This document shows, piece after piece, positions 15,995 to 24,980 of a stretch of DNA of 64,000 nucleotides. A model generated the notes under the pieces. The model was not told where the DNA came from. It searched no databases and saw only the letters and a list, made by a program, of their open reading frames with translations. This stretch comes from Bradyrhizobium manausense (GTDB lineage: Bacteria; Pseudomonadota; Alphaproteobacteria; Rhizobiales; Xanthobacteraceae), in the NCBI RefSeq assembly GCF_018129685.1, contig NZ_JAFCLG010000003.1, positions 62,001 to 126,000 on the forward strand, given 5' to 3'. Every line of letters starts with the position of its first letter. Position 1 is the first letter of the stretch. Made by a program: the position numbers and the translations under genes.

Positions 15995-16978
15995 TCATGG
16001 ACGCAAAACCGCGGCACCGATGAGCTTGCCATCTCTCAGCCGGGCGAGCGCTTCGTTGGCGTCGGCGAGCGCGAAAACCGTCGTGTGTGTGCGAATCTCG
16101 GCCTTCGCAGCGGCGGCGAGGAAATCGATGCCGTCTCGTCGCGTGAGATTTGCAACCGATATGACCTGCCGCTCGCCCCAAAGGATATTGTAGGGAAACG
16201 CCGGAATGTCGGACATGTGAATGCCGGCGCAGACAACGCGTCCGCCCTTGCGCACCGCGCGCAGGGCGAGCGGCACCAACGCGCCGACCGGCGCGAATAT
16301 GATCGCGGCATCCAGCTCGGTCGGCGGGCTATCCTCGGAAGCGCCGGCCCAGGCCGCGCCGAGCGAGAGCGCCAGCTGCTGGGCGTCCTGATCGCCGTCG
16401 CGTGTAAAAGCGTAAATCGATCGCCCCTGGGCTCGCGCGACCTGCGCCACAATATGGCCGGCCGCCCCGAAGCCGTAGATGCCCAGGGCTTTGCCCTCGC
16501 CAGCCATCACCAGGGATCGCCAGCCGATCAGGCCAGCGCAAAGCAGCGGCGCGATAGCTGCATCATCGCCGTGCTCGCCTAACGGAAAGCAATATCGGGC
16601 ATCGGCGATCAGGTGGCTCGCAAAGCCGCCATCGCGCGTATAGCCGGTAAACTTGGGACGGTCGCAGAGGTTTTCCTTATCCGCGCGGCAGTAGAAGCAC
16701 TCGCCGCAGGTGTAGCCGAGCCAGGGAACCCCCACGCGCATTCCCAATGCCAGATCCCTGACGTTTGCTCCCAACGCATCGACGCGTCCGACGACTTCAT
16801 GCCCCGGAATGATCGGATAGGGGATTTCAGGCAGGTCGCCATCGACGACATGCAGATCGGTTCGGCAAACCCCGCAGGCACCGACCTTGATGCGGACTTC
16901 GCCTGGCCCCGGTGCAGGGTCTGGTCTTTGTTGGAGCGCCAACGGCGCACCCCGCGCGGAAAGGACCATGCCGTACAT
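15995..16978 (-). CDS. Zinc-dependent alcohol dehydrogenase
   Basis: 327 residues from the ATG at 16978; a TTG at 16990 is less likely. Catalytic zinc ligands are visible: CGVCRTDLH near residue 34 and GHE near 58. The structural zinc lobe CGECFYCRADKENLC lies near 92-106, and the Rossmann motif GFGAAGHIV near 165. Enzymes of this medium-chain group (AdhA/YqhD-independent ADH family) oxidise short primary alcohols with NAD. The gene ends 22 bp from the stress-gene region and starts 76 bp from iolG; no FixK box was found for it. Confidence 0.85.
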   Translation of the reverse strand: MYGMVLSARGAPLALQQRPDPAPGPGEVRIKVGACGVCRTDLHVVDGDLPEIPYPIIPGHEVVGRVDALGANVRDLALGMRVGVPWLGYTCGECFYCRADKENLCDRPKFTGYTRDGGFASHLIADARYCFPLGEHGDDAAIAPLLCAGLIGWRSLVMAGEGKALGIYGFGAAGHIVAQVARAQGRSIYAFTRDGDQDAQQLALSLGAAWAGASEDSPPTELDAAIIFAPVGALVPLALRAVRKGGRVVCAGIHMSDIPAFPYNILWGERQVISVANLTRRDGIDFLAAAAKAEIRTHTTVFALADANEALARLRDGKLIGAAVLRP

Positions 16979-17054
16979 GTCGCAATCCAAACCTTGGTAT
17001 CAGGATCGATGCCGAACCATACGTTTTCCAACGTGGCGTAGCACCGCACGATGA

Positions 17055-18053
17055 TCAACTGATCTCGACGGCGACGGGTCGGCCCGTGCGGGCCGATTCG
17101 GTGGCGGCGTCGGCGAGCATCTGGGCGCGCAGCCCGTCGAGACCGGTCGGAGAGGGCGCAACCTTGCCGGCGCAGGCATCGATGAAGGCCGCGAGCTCGG
17201 CGCGATAGGCGGCGGCATAGCGTTCGAGGAAGAAGTTCTGCACCGGATCGGCACGGAAGCCCTGGCCGGTCGCGATCTCGACGGTCGTCTCGTGGATGTT
17301 GCCGGCCCTCAGCATTCCCTTCGAGCCATGCACCTCGATGCGCTGGTCGTAGCCGTAAGTGGCGCGGCGCGAATTCGAAATCTGCGCGATGCGACCGCTT
17401 GCCGTCTTCATCAGGACGGCGGCGGTATCGACGTCGCCGGCTTCGCCGATGGCCTTGTCCACCAGCGCCGAGCCGAGCGCGAACACCTCGACCGGTTCCT
17501 CCGCCAGCAGGAAGCGCGCCATGTCGAAATCATGGATCATCATGTCGCGGAACAGGCCGCCCGAGCGTTTCACGTAGTCGACCGGCGGCGGTGCGGGATC
17601 GCGCGAGATGACGCTGACGATCTCGATCTCGCCGGCCTCGCCGCCGCGCAGCCGCTTCTCCAGGCCCGCGAAGTTTGGATCGAAGCGGCGGTTGAAGCCG
17701 ATCATCAGCGGCTTGCCCGTCTTCTCGACGGTGGCGAGGCAACGGCGAATGCGGCCCGAATCAAGATCGACCGGCTTCTCGCAGAACACCGCCTTGCCGG
17801 CCGAGACGGCGGCTTCGATCAGATCGGCATGCGTGTCGGTCGGCGTGCAGATCAGGATGGCGTCGATCCCGGAATCGCTCAGGATCGCGTCGCTGTCGGC
17901 CGCTCGCGCGCCCGCAGCCTGCGCCAGCGAGGTGGCGGCTTCGCGCGATGCGTCGGCCACCGCGACGAGCTGTGCATCGCCGCGCGCCGCGACATTAAGG
18001 CCGTGAATGCGCCCGATCCTGCCGGCGCCGAGAAGTCCAAACCGCATTGTCAT
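17055..18053 (-). CDS. iolG: Inositol 2-dehydrogenase (Gfo/Idh/MocA family)
   Basis: 332 residues from the ATG at 18053 (MTMRFGLLGAGRIG); a GTG at 18080 would add nine residues. Rossmann loop GLLGAGRIGRIH near residues 5-16, EKPVDLD at about 96-102 with the catalytic Lys, and IHDFDMARF near 175-183 with the His/Asp of the active site. The enzyme oxidises myo-inositol to scyllo-inosose. It is divergent from iolD-iolE, which supports the inositol assignment over other sugar substrates. Confidence 0.85.
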   Translation of the reverse strand: MTMRFGLLGAGRIGRIHGLNVAARGDAQLVAVADASREAATSLAQAAGARAADSDAILSDSGIDAILICTPTDTHADLIEAAVSAGKAVFCEKPVDLDSGRIRRCLATVEKTGKPLMIGFNRRFDPNFAGLEKRLRGGEAGEIEIVSVISRDPAPPPVDYVKRSGGLFRDMMIHDFDMARFLLAEEPVEVFALGSALVDKAIGEAGDVDTAAVLMKTASGRIAQISNSRRATYGYDQRIEVHGSKGMLRAGNIHETTVEIATGQGFRADPVQNFFLERYAAAYRAELAAFIDACAGKVAPSPTGLDGLRAQMLADAATESARTGRPVAVEIS

Positions 18054-18298
18054 GATGATGTCCGTCCGAGACGGAGGCACTCCCTGGCTCGCATATTTTC
18101 TTTGTCTTGCTTGACTATTGGATTAAGCATTCCATTCTCTGCACGGCCTCGTCAAGGTCGGAGCGTGTCGCTTTCGATGTCGTCAACTGCGTCACGGCAT
18201 CGTGTCACATCGGAATACGAAAGGCGCGGTCAGCGTGATGATGGAACGGTTCCGCCAGCTTGCCCAGGCCGGGTGGCGCGGTTGAGTGGGAGCAAGTG
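18054..18298. promoter_or_regulatory. Divergent iolG / iolD promoter region
   Basis: 245 bp separate the two start codons. The part from 18090 to 18140 is clearly AT-richer than its surroundings and contains TTGACTATTGGATTAA-like tracts suitable for promoter elements. No regulator gene for inositol (IolR or RpiR type) is present here, and no clean palindrome was found. Confidence 0.45.
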
Positions 18299-20140
18299 AT
18301 GGCGACGATCAGGCTGACCATGGCGCAGGCGCTCGTCGCCGCGATGGCTGCGCAGCGGACGGTGATCGACGGGCAGAACCAGCCGCTGTTCGCCGGCGTC
18401 TGGGCGATCTTCGGCCATGGCAATGTCGCAGGTCTCGGCGAGGCGCTCTATGCCGCGCGCGATCGTCTGCCGACCTTGCGCGCGCATAACGAGCAGGCGA
18501 TGGCACATGCGGCGATCGCCTTCGCCAAAACCTCGCGCCGCCGACGGATGATGGCGGTGACGAGCTCGATCGGCCCCGGCGCCACCAACATGGTGACGGC
18601 CGCGGCGGTCGCTCACGTCAATCGCCTGCCGGTGCTGCTGCTGCCGGGCGATGTCTTCGCCGGACGGCGTCCCGATCCGGTGCTGCAGCAGATCGAGGAT
18701 TTCGGCGACGGCACTGTCTCCGCCAATGATTGCTTCCGGCCCGTCTCGCGCTATTTCGACCGCATCACGCGGCCCGAGCAGGTCGTGCCCGCTTTCGAGC
18801 GCGCGATGCAGGTTTTGACCGATCCGGCCGACTGCGGGCCCGTGACGCTCGCGCTCTGCCAGGACGTACAGACGGAAGCCTACGACTATCCTGACTGGTT
18901 CTTCGCCGAGCGCATCTGGCAGCCGCGCCGACAGCGGGCCGATGAGACTCAGTTGGCGCAGGCCACAGCGCTGCTCAAGGCGGCAAAGCGCCCGCTCGTC
19001 GTCGCCGGCGGCGGCGTCCTCTACGGCGAGGCGGATGGCGATCTTGCGGCCTTCTGCACCGCGCACGGCATCCCGGTCGCGGAAACGCAAGCCGGCAAGA
19101 GCGCGCTGCCCCACGATCATCCTCTCAATCTCGGCGCGATCGGCGTCACCGGCACTGCTGCTGCCAACGATGCGGCGCGGCAAGCCGATCTCGTGCTCGC
19201 GATCGGCACGCGCTTGCAGGATTTCACCACGGGCTCGCGCTCGCTCTTTGCCGATCCCGCTTGCCGCATCATCGGCCTCAACACGCAGACCTTCGATGCC
19301 GGCAAGCACCGCGCGCAGCCGCTGATTGCCGATGCCAAGGTCGGCCTGGCCGAGCTCGGTGCTGCACTTCAGGGCTGGGCGGCGCCTGCGAGCTGGACCG
19401 GGCAGGCAAGAGCCAGCCGCACGGCCTGGCTGGAAACGGCGGCGCGCTACCTTGCTGCCGGCAACGAAACATTGCCGAGCGATGCGCAGGTCATCGGTGC
19501 CGTTCAACGCCGCAGCCGGCCTGATGATGTCGTGCTGTGCGCGGCCGGCGGCTTGCCCGGCGAGCTGCACAAGCTCTGGCAGCCGGGCGCGCCGGGCGGC
19601 TACCACATGGAATACGGCTATTCCTGCATGGGCTACGAGATCGCCGGCGGACTCGGCGTCAAGCTCGCCGATCCCGCGCGTGAAGTCATCGTCATGGTCG
19701 GCGACGGCTCTTACTTGATGATGAATTCCGAGATCGCCACGTCTGTGATGCTTGGTGCCAGGCTCATCATCGTCGTGCTCGATAACCGCGGCTTCGGCTG
19801 CATCAACCGCCTCCAGAACGCGACCGGCGGCGCCCCCTTCAACAACCTGCTGCGCGATACCCGCCATGAGACGCTGCCCGCGATCGACTTTGCGGCCCAC
19901 GCCGCGGCGATGGGCGCGAACGCGCGCAAGGTCACGAGCATTGACGAGCTGGAGGTGGCCTTTGACGAGGCACGCCGCCACGATCGGACGAGCGTCATCG
20001 TGATCGACACCGACCCGCTGCCCTCGACCGATGCCGGCGGCCATTGGTGGGACGTGGCGGTGCCGGAAGTTTCTGATCGCACCGAGGTCGAGGCCGCAAG
20101 GCGCAACTACGTCGAGGCGCTCGCGCGCCGTAAATACTGA
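18299..20140 (+). CDS. iolD: 3D-(3,5/4)-trihydroxycyclohexane-1,2-dione hydrolase IolD
   Basis: 613 residues from the ATG at 18299, a thiamine diphosphate enzyme of the acetolactate-synthase fold. The TPP glutamate lies in RAHNEQAMAH near residue 66, and the MVGDGSYLMMNSE motif (Mg and TPP binding, GDG) is near 465-477. It opens the ring of the diketone to 5-deoxyglucuronic acid, the third step of myo-inositol breakdown. It ends 15 bp before iolE on the same strand. Confidence 0.93.
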   Translation: MATIRLTMAQALVAAMAAQRTVIDGQNQPLFAGVWAIFGHGNVAGLGEALYAARDRLPTLRAHNEQAMAHAAIAFAKTSRRRRMMAVTSSIGPGATNMVTAAAVAHVNRLPVLLLPGDVFAGRRPDPVLQQIEDFGDGTVSANDCFRPVSRYFDRITRPEQVVPAFERAMQVLTDPADCGPVTLALCQDVQTEAYDYPDWFFAERIWQPRRQRADETQLAQATALLKAAKRPLVVAGGGVLYGEADGDLAAFCTAHGIPVAETQAGKSALPHDHPLNLGAIGVTGTAAANDAARQADLVLAIGTRLQDFTTGSRSLFADPACRIIGLNTQTFDAGKHRAQPLIADAKVGLAELGAALQGWAAPASWTGQARASRTAWLETAARYLAAGNETLPSDAQVIGAVQRRSRPDDVVLCAAGGLPGELHKLWQPGAPGGYHMEYGYSCMGYEIAGGLGVKLADPAREVIVMVGDGSYLMMNSEIATSVMLGARLIIVVLDNRGFGCINRLQNATGGAPFNNLLRDTRHETLPAIDFAAHAAAMGANARKVTSIDELEVAFDEARRHDRTSVIVIDTDPLPSTDAGGHWWDVAVPEVSDRTEVEAARRNYVEALARRKY

Positions 20141-20155
20141 TCGAGCGAGGACGAC

Positions 20156-21055
20156 ATGCCTATCCGTATCGGCGCCAACCCCATCGGCTGGTCGAACGAC
20201 GATCTGCAGGAGATCGGCGGCGCGACGCCGCTCGAGACGTGCCTTGCCGAGGCGCGCGAAGCGGGCTTCGTGGGCATGGAGCTCGGCCACAAATTTCCGC
20301 GCGAGCCGCAGGCGCTGAAGGCCGCGCTCGCGCCCTTCGGGATGGCCTGCATCTCCGGCTGGTATTCGGCGGAGCTTCTGAAGCGCGATGCCGATGAGGA
20401 GATGCGGCATCTGCGTCCGCATCTCGATCTCTTGAAGGCGATGGGATCGCCCGTGCTGGTCTTCGCCGAGACCTCGAACGCGATTCATGGCGATCGCAGC
20501 AAGCCGCTATCGCGGCGGCCGATAATGAAGTCTGGTGACTGGGCGGAGTTCGGCCGCCGTCTCACAGAGGTCGCCGAGCGCACGCTCGCCGAGGGCGTCA
20601 GGCTGGTCTATCACCATCACATGGGCACCATCGTGGAGAGCGCTGAGGACATCGATGCGTTCATGGCGGCGACCGGCGAGGCTGCTCATCTCCTTCTCGA
20701 CACCGGCCACGCCACCTGGGGCGGCGCCGATCCCGCCGCGTTGGCTCGAAAGTATCGCGCCCGCATCAGCCATGTCCACGCCAAGGACGTGCGCCGCGCG
20801 GTGATGGAGCAGGCTCGGCGCGAGGATTGGAGCTTCCTCGATGCGGTGCTGGGGCAGGGCAGCGAGCTCGGTGTCTACACCGTGCCCGGCGACGGCATGG
20901 TCGACTATCCGTCTGTCTTTCGCGAGCTCGAGGGTTATTCCGGCTGGATCGTGGTCGAGGCGGAGCAAGACCCGCAGAAGGCAAACCCTCTGACCTACGC
21001 CAGGAAAGGTGTTGCGCATCTGAAGCAGAGTCTGAATGAGGCTGGGCTTGCCTGA
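20156..21055 (+). CDS. iolE: Inosose dehydratase (myo-inosose-2 dehydratase) IolE
   Basis: 299 residues in a TIM barrel of the xylose-isomerase-like (AP endonuclease 2) family. Metal-site features visible are RLVYHHHMGT, LLLDTGHATWGG and SHVHAKDVR. The IolE start MPIRIGANPIGWSNDD is characteristic. It removes water from scyllo-inosose to give the IolD substrate. A good ribosome site (GAGCGAGGACG) precedes the ATG. The stop lies at the edge of a GATTGCA-N5-TGCAATC hairpin (21054-21072) that could end the transcript. Confidence 0.93.
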   Translation: MPIRIGANPIGWSNDDLQEIGGATPLETCLAEAREAGFVGMELGHKFPREPQALKAALAPFGMACISGWYSAELLKRDADEEMRHLRPHLDLLKAMGSPVLVFAETSNAIHGDRSKPLSRRPIMKSGDWAEFGRRLTEVAERTLAEGVRLVYHHHMGTIVESAEDIDAFMAATGEAAHLLLDTGHATWGGADPAALARKYRARISHVHAKDVRRAVMEQARREDWSFLDAVLGQGSELGVYTVPGDGMVDYPSVFRELEGYSGWIVVEAEQDPQKANPLTYARKGVAHLKQSLNEAGLA

Positions 21056-21072
21056 TTGCAGATCGTGCAATC
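21054..21072 (+). terminator. Hairpin at the iolE stop codon
   Basis: GATTGCA-GATCG-TGCAATC is a perfect 7-bp stem with a 5-base loop at the end of iolE. There is no T run after it, so if it terminates it probably does so with Rho or acts as an end protector. Confidence 0.4.
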
Positions 21073-21110
21073 ACCGCGACACAGAGTTCGTTTGAGGCAA
21101 TGACGTCGCC

Positions 21111-21443
21111 TCACGCTCCGTCATTGCGAGCGCTGCGATCATCCTCCGCATCGCTGTCCGGCTCGGTGATCAGCACCACCGGCTCGTCATAACCCTTGCG
21201 GCTGCTGTAGAACACCAGAGCCATCAGGCCGGCACCCACAACGAGCGAGAACACGACGCCGAGCACCAGCGCGACATAACCTGCCTCCGGGACGTCGGTA
21301 TCCGTGCTGGTCCAGCCGAGATAGCCGAGAATGCAGGCCGCAAGGAGCAGGACCGATAACACCGCAATGACGACCCATCTGGCGAGCTTGCCGCCTTCGG
21401 GGTCGGGCGGAGCGATGGTCTGACGATTGTCGATGCTGGTCAT
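21111..21443 (-). CDS. Small membrane protein, unknown function
   Basis: 110 residues with two membrane helices (about 21-43 and 57-79). The N-terminus is polar and the C-terminal tail is acidic (EPDSDAEDDRS). The last residues, SARNDGA, are encoded by the GTCATTGCGAGCG arm of a dispersed repeat, so a repeat seems to have supplied the stop region. No family recognised. It stands just downstream of the soxC-cytochrome-DUF302 genes (15-bp gap) and may share their transcript. Confidence 0.6.
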   Translation of the reverse strand: MTSIDNRQTIAPPDPEGGKLARWVVIAVLSVLLLAACILGYLGWTSTDTDVPEAGYVALVLGVVFSLVVGAGLMALVFYSSRKGYDEPVVLITEPDSDAEDDRSARNDGA

Positions 21444-21458
21444 GGGCCTCTCCTCTCG

Positions 21459-21956
21459 CTATGGCGCAGTGGCCTTGGTCGCGATCGCATGCAACGCGCC
21501 GCTCAACGCAGCGACGGCGGGCTTGGCCGGCTCGCCGGCGCTATGACGCCGTGCCAGATAGGCCGGATCGTTGTAGGACAGCCAGGTCGCGCCCTGCTCG
21601 TCCTGCCAGACCAGCGCCTTCAGCGGCAGGTCAATGCCGGTGGTTTGCACCTGCTGCATTAACGGCGTGCCGCCCTTGGCGTTGCCGAAGATGATGAGAT
21701 CGGTCGGCCGCAGGGGCAGGCCCACGGCCGCGGCGCCCGCGGCGTGATCGATGTGGGCAAACACGGTGAGGCCCTTGGCCTTCACCTCGGTCTCGAGCCG
21801 CTTCATCGTGTCCTCGGGTCCAAAGCTGCTCTTGATGGTGACGAGGCCGTCCGCGGCCAATTCGTCGGTAGCCATGGCTTGCACCTCCCATAAACATGTC
21901 GCTGCGACCAGCGCGACGATCCTGATCAATGCCGACAGCGTCACGCGCGCGCTCAC
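21459..21956 (-). CDS. Periplasmic DUF302 protein
   Basis: 165 residues from a GTG at 21956 that overlaps the cytochrome stop (GTGA). A signal peptide of about 28 residues (SALIRIVALVAATCLWEVQAMA) is followed by a DUF302 domain (IKSSFGPEDTMKRLETEVKAKGLTVF, then LIIFGNAKGGTPLM). The domain is found in periplasmic proteins near sulfur and metal redox genes, but its biochemical role is not known. The start was chosen for the GTGA coupling and the signal peptide. Confidence 0.78.
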   Translation of the reverse strand: MSARVTLSALIRIVALVAATCLWEVQAMATDELAADGLVTIKSSFGPEDTMKRLETEVKAKGLTVFAHIDHAAGAAAVGLPLRPTDLIIFGNAKGGTPLMQQVQTTGIDLPLKALVWQDEQGATWLSYNDPAYLARRHSAGEPAKPAVAALSGALHAIATKATAP

Positions 21957-22501
21957 TTCGTGTGGAACAGCTTTGCCGGGTCGAAATCCGGATCCGGAAC
22001 GAAGCCGTCGCGATTGGGCATTTTGATTTTCGGCAACGAATCCTTGTCGACCTTGCCATCCGCCGGAACGATGCCGTTCAGGCTCAGAATGTAGGCGGTG
22101 ACGGCATAGGTCTCGTCGGTGCTGAGCGAGCCCGGCGTAGGATAGGGCATTGCGCGATGGATGTAGTCGAACAGCGTCGTCGCGTAGGGCCAGAAACTGC
22201 CGACCGTCTTGACCGGCATGTTGGAGGCGAGCGTGCCCTGGCCACCGACCAGGCGATCCTTGATGGCCCCCTGGCCGCTGTCGCCATGACAGACCGCGCA
22301 ATTGTCGGCAAAGAGCTGCTTGCCCTGCACCGCCGTGCCGCTGCCGGCCGGCAGGCCCTTGCCGTCGGGACTGACGTCGATGTCCCATAGCTTGATCTCG
22401 TCGGGCGTCGCAGGACGGCCGAAGTCGAACGCGAGCGCGGGTGAGGCGAGAAGGCCGATCGCGAGAAGGCCGGCGGTGAGTTGCTTGTTATGCGAGGACA
22501 T
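21953..22501 (-). CDS. Monohaem cytochrome c, electron acceptor of the adjacent sulfite/sulfane dehydrogenase
   Basis: 182 residues with a signal peptide (cleavage near ALA-FD, residue 24). One haem motif, CAVCH, lies near residues 69-73, and a distal Met is likely in HRAMPYPTPGSL near 115. The start overlaps the soxC-like gene by 14 bp. Paired with a molybdenum sulfite/sulfane dehydrogenase, it would receive its electrons, like SorB or the SoxD partner. SoxD has two haems; this protein has one, so it is closer to a SorB-type subunit. Confidence 0.82.
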   Translation of the reverse strand: MSSHNKQLTAGLLAIGLLASPALAFDFGRPATPDEIKLWDIDVSPDGKGLPAGSGTAVQGKQLFADNCAVCHGDSGQGAIKDRLVGGQGTLASNMPVKTVGSFWPYATTLFDYIHRAMPYPTPGSLSTDETYAVTAYILSLNGIVPADGKVDKDSLPKIKMPNRDGFVPDPDFDPAKLFHTK

Positions 22502-23756
22502 TGCGCACCCTTCCGGCTTCGTCGATGCTCCAGGTCTGCTGGGCGTTGTAGTGAAACAGCGCGTTCGTCCCCATCGCGGCGATGAAGGACTCGCGATCCG
22601 GCTGGACGTTGCCTTGCTCGTCGGTCGAGCGGCTGACGATTTTCGTCGGCTTGCCGTCCCAGACCCAATCCATCTGGAAGCGCGATTGCGCCTTGGACAA
22701 CACGGGCATGCTCAATTGCGCCTGCGTCCACGTCCTGGCGCCGTCGGTCGAAATCTCGACCTTGGCGATCTTGCCATGTCCGCTCCAGGCAAAGCCCGAG
22801 ATGCGATTGTAGCCCGGCTGGATCTGCATCATGCCCGAGGGCTGGGTGATGACGGAGTTGGTGTCCATCCGCAGCTGGAACTGCCGCGCCTTGCCGTTGG
22901 CCAGCAGCTGCGTGTAGCGCGCGGTCTCCCAGCGCGTCATCCAGGGCGCATTGCCGAATTTGAGGCGGCGCAGCCATTTGATGTTCAGATTGCCCTCGAA
23001 GCCCGGCATCAGCAGTCGCATCGGAAAACCGTGCGCGGGCCGCAGCGGCTCGCCGTTCTGCCCGTAGGCGACGAACGCCTCGTTCACGATTTCGTCGGTC
23101 AGCGGAATGCTCCGATCGACGCCCGCGCCGTCGCCGCCTTCCGCGAGCATCCAGTTGGAGCCCTTGTCCTTGGCGACGAGATCAATCAGGAATTTCAGCG
23201 GCACGCCTGTCCATTCGTTGGTGCTGACGAGCCCGTGCGTGTTCTGCACCGTCAAATCAGGGTCGGCCTTTTTCCAGTTCTCCCAGCCGTTGCCGGTGCA
23301 CTCGATGAACACGACGCGCGTGATCGAGGGCATGCGCTTGAGATCGTCGACGCTGAACACCAGCGGCTTGCCGACCATGCCATGGATCAGCAGCCGGTGC
23401 TGCGCGGGATCAATGTCGGGCACGCCGGAATGGCTGCGCTCGTAATGCAGATCGGTCGGCGTGATGTTGCCGACCAGCTTCTGATGCGGCGTCTTGGAAT
23501 TGATCGCATCGCTGGGATCAATGTTGCGCTTGCCCGGCGTCGCCTCGGGGATGCGATCGATCTTGGCGAAACGCGAGCGCTCGCTGTGCGCGCTGAGATC
23601 CGCGCCGGGGCCGCGATCGGGAACGTCGGCCAGCGAGCCTGCGTTGGCGTCCGTCGCCATCGCGCCAAGAATGCCCGCCGATAGGCCTCCGACGAAGCCG
23701 CGCCGCGACACGCTCGCGGGCCGCGGCAGCACATCAACTGGCTCTCTGGACCTCAT
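22488..23756 (-). CDS. soxC: Sulfite/sulfane dehydrogenase molybdenum subunit (SoxC-like)
   Basis: 422 residues from the ATG at 23756 (ribosome site AAGGGAGA). A Tat signal (SRRGFVGG) is at residues 17-24. The oxidoreductase molybdopterin domain follows with the molybdenum-binding Cys at about residue 153 (FIECTGNG). Then come HGFPMRLLMPGFEGN and a dimerisation Mo-co domain ending QQTWSIDEAGRVRN. The segment SHSGVPDIDPAQHRLLIHG matches SoxC style. It oxidises sulfite or a sulfane sulfur in the periplasm. No soxXYZAB genes are in this window, so a SorA-like role (sulfite detoxification) is possible. Confidence 0.83.
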   Translation of the reverse strand: MRSREPVDVLPRPASVSRRGFVGGLSAGILGAMATDANAGSLADVPDRGPGADLSAHSERSRFAKIDRIPEATPGKRNIDPSDAINSKTPHQKLVGNITPTDLHYERSHSGVPDIDPAQHRLLIHGMVGKPLVFSVDDLKRMPSITRVVFIECTGNGWENWKKADPDLTVQNTHGLVSTNEWTGVPLKFLIDLVAKDKGSNWMLAEGGDGAGVDRSIPLTDEIVNEAFVAYGQNGEPLRPAHGFPMRLLMPGFEGNLNIKWLRRLKFGNAPWMTRWETARYTQLLANGKARQFQLRMDTNSVITQPSGMMQIQPGYNRISGFAWSGHGKIAKVEISTDGARTWTQAQLSMPVLSKAQSRFQMDWVWDGKPTKIVSRSTDEQGNVQPDRESFIAAMGTNALFHYNAQQTWSIDEAGRVRNVLA

Positions 23757-23970
23757 ATCATCTCCCTTTCGTGATCGTGCTTTTTGGGAAAACCCGACCG
23801 CTCTCATGTCACGACATCTACCGCACGCCGCGAAGATTGCTTGTTAGGTTGTGTTAAAAGGAGTGAGTGCTGGTGTGCTCGCCCCCACGTCCTCTAAATT
23901 AGGTTCAGCGGCGATTCCGGGACATGGCCAGGCGGCTCGGCCGCATGTCCGGGCGGATCAAGGAGTGCGA

Positions 23971-24909
23971 ATGTCGGAAGCTGAAGCAGCCGAACTGTTG
24001 AATGCGATGGTGCCGCTGTTCAGAATCCGCCCCATAATCGAGGATTCGTGCAGGTTCGGCGGCGCATGGGAATCGCAGCATGCGCCGAATGGCAGGGGAT
24101 GGGCGCAGTTCCACATTGTGACGCGCGGCTCATGTCTGGTCGAGAGGCCGGGCATGGATGCGCAGAAGCTGGAGGCCGGCGACATTCTCCTGCTGCCGCA
24201 TGGCGACGGTCATCTGGTGCGAAGCGAGGTGAGGGGCGTTGCCAGGAAAGTATCGACCGAGTTGCGTAACGGCGTCCGTCGGCGCGCGACGCTCGATGCT
24301 GCAGTCGATACCGAATTGCTCTGCGGCCGCTTCCTGTTTGAAAGCTCGGACGAGAACCCGCTGATCGCAGCTCTTCCCGACGAGATCATCCTTCGCACGG
24401 CCGGCGAACCTCTGCTTGAAAGGTTTCGGCACCTGCTGCTCGACATCCGCGAAGAGCTTGACGGAGGAAGGGCCGGGTCGGAGATGGTCGCGGCCGATCT
24501 CGCCAGAGCGCTGTTCGTCATGATGCTTCGTGACCATCTGACGGAGCAAGCTTCAGGGAATGGCACGCTCTCGCTGTTGCAGGAGCGGACAACGGCCCGT
24601 GTCGTGCTGGCGATCCTTGGCGAACTCGCCCGCGACTGGACGCTCGACGAGATGGCGGAGATCGCCATCGCTTCGCGTGCGACTTTGGTGCGTGCATTCC
24701 AGAAGCGCGCGGGCGTCGCACCGATGACGTTCCTGTCGGATCTCAGATTGGCGGTGGCGCGCAAGCGACTGGCGGGCACCTCTGATCCGGTCGCGAAGAT
24801 CGCGGATGAGGTCGGCTACGCATCCGAGAGTGCGCTGAGCAAGGCCATCATGCGCAAATACGGCGTGCGACCCGGCGCCCTGCGGATGGCGGAGCCGGCT
24901 CCTCAATAG
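23971..24909 (+). CDS. AraC-family transcriptional regulator
   Basis: 312 residues from the ATG at 23971, with AAGGAG upstream; the frame opens at 23851 but that part is not conserved. The N-terminal 180 residues form a cupin (AraC-binding-like) with GWAQFHIVTRGSCLVE and ILLLPHGDGH. Two HTH motifs are at about 225-310, with ARKRLAGTSDPVAKIADEVGYASESALSKA. It is divergent from the soxC operon (214 bp) and 255 bp upstream of the ABC/DHA operon. It could regulate either; the sequence does not decide. Confidence 0.87.
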   Translation: MSEAEAAELLNAMVPLFRIRPIIEDSCRFGGAWESQHAPNGRGWAQFHIVTRGSCLVERPGMDAQKLEAGDILLLPHGDGHLVRSEVRGVARKVSTELRNGVRRRATLDAAVDTELLCGRFLFESSDENPLIAALPDEIILRTAGEPLLERFRHLLLDIREELDGGRAGSEMVAADLARALFVMMLRDHLTEQASGNGTLSLLQERTTARVVLAILGELARDWTLDEMAEIAIASRATLVRAFQKRAGVAPMTFLSDLRLAVARKRLAGTSDPVAKIADEVGYASESALSKAIMRKYGVRPGALRMAEPAPQ

Positions 24910-24980
24910 CAACACGGATCGGGCGCTTCGAACACCGGCGGCAGGCGCCGCGGCGACGAACCTGACGAGGCCGCTTGCAA

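Noticed and set aside
16979..17054. FixK box for the alcohol dehydrogenase
   Set aside because: The stretch has TTGATC-like pieces but no TTGA-N6-TCAA with matching halves on either strand.
18230..20488. 752-residue open frame on the minus strand opposite iolD
   Set aside because: It mirrors iolD codon by codon; the translation is Arg/His-rich, has no domain, and such antisense frames are common in GC-rich DNA with few stops. The iolD motifs are decisive for the plus strand.
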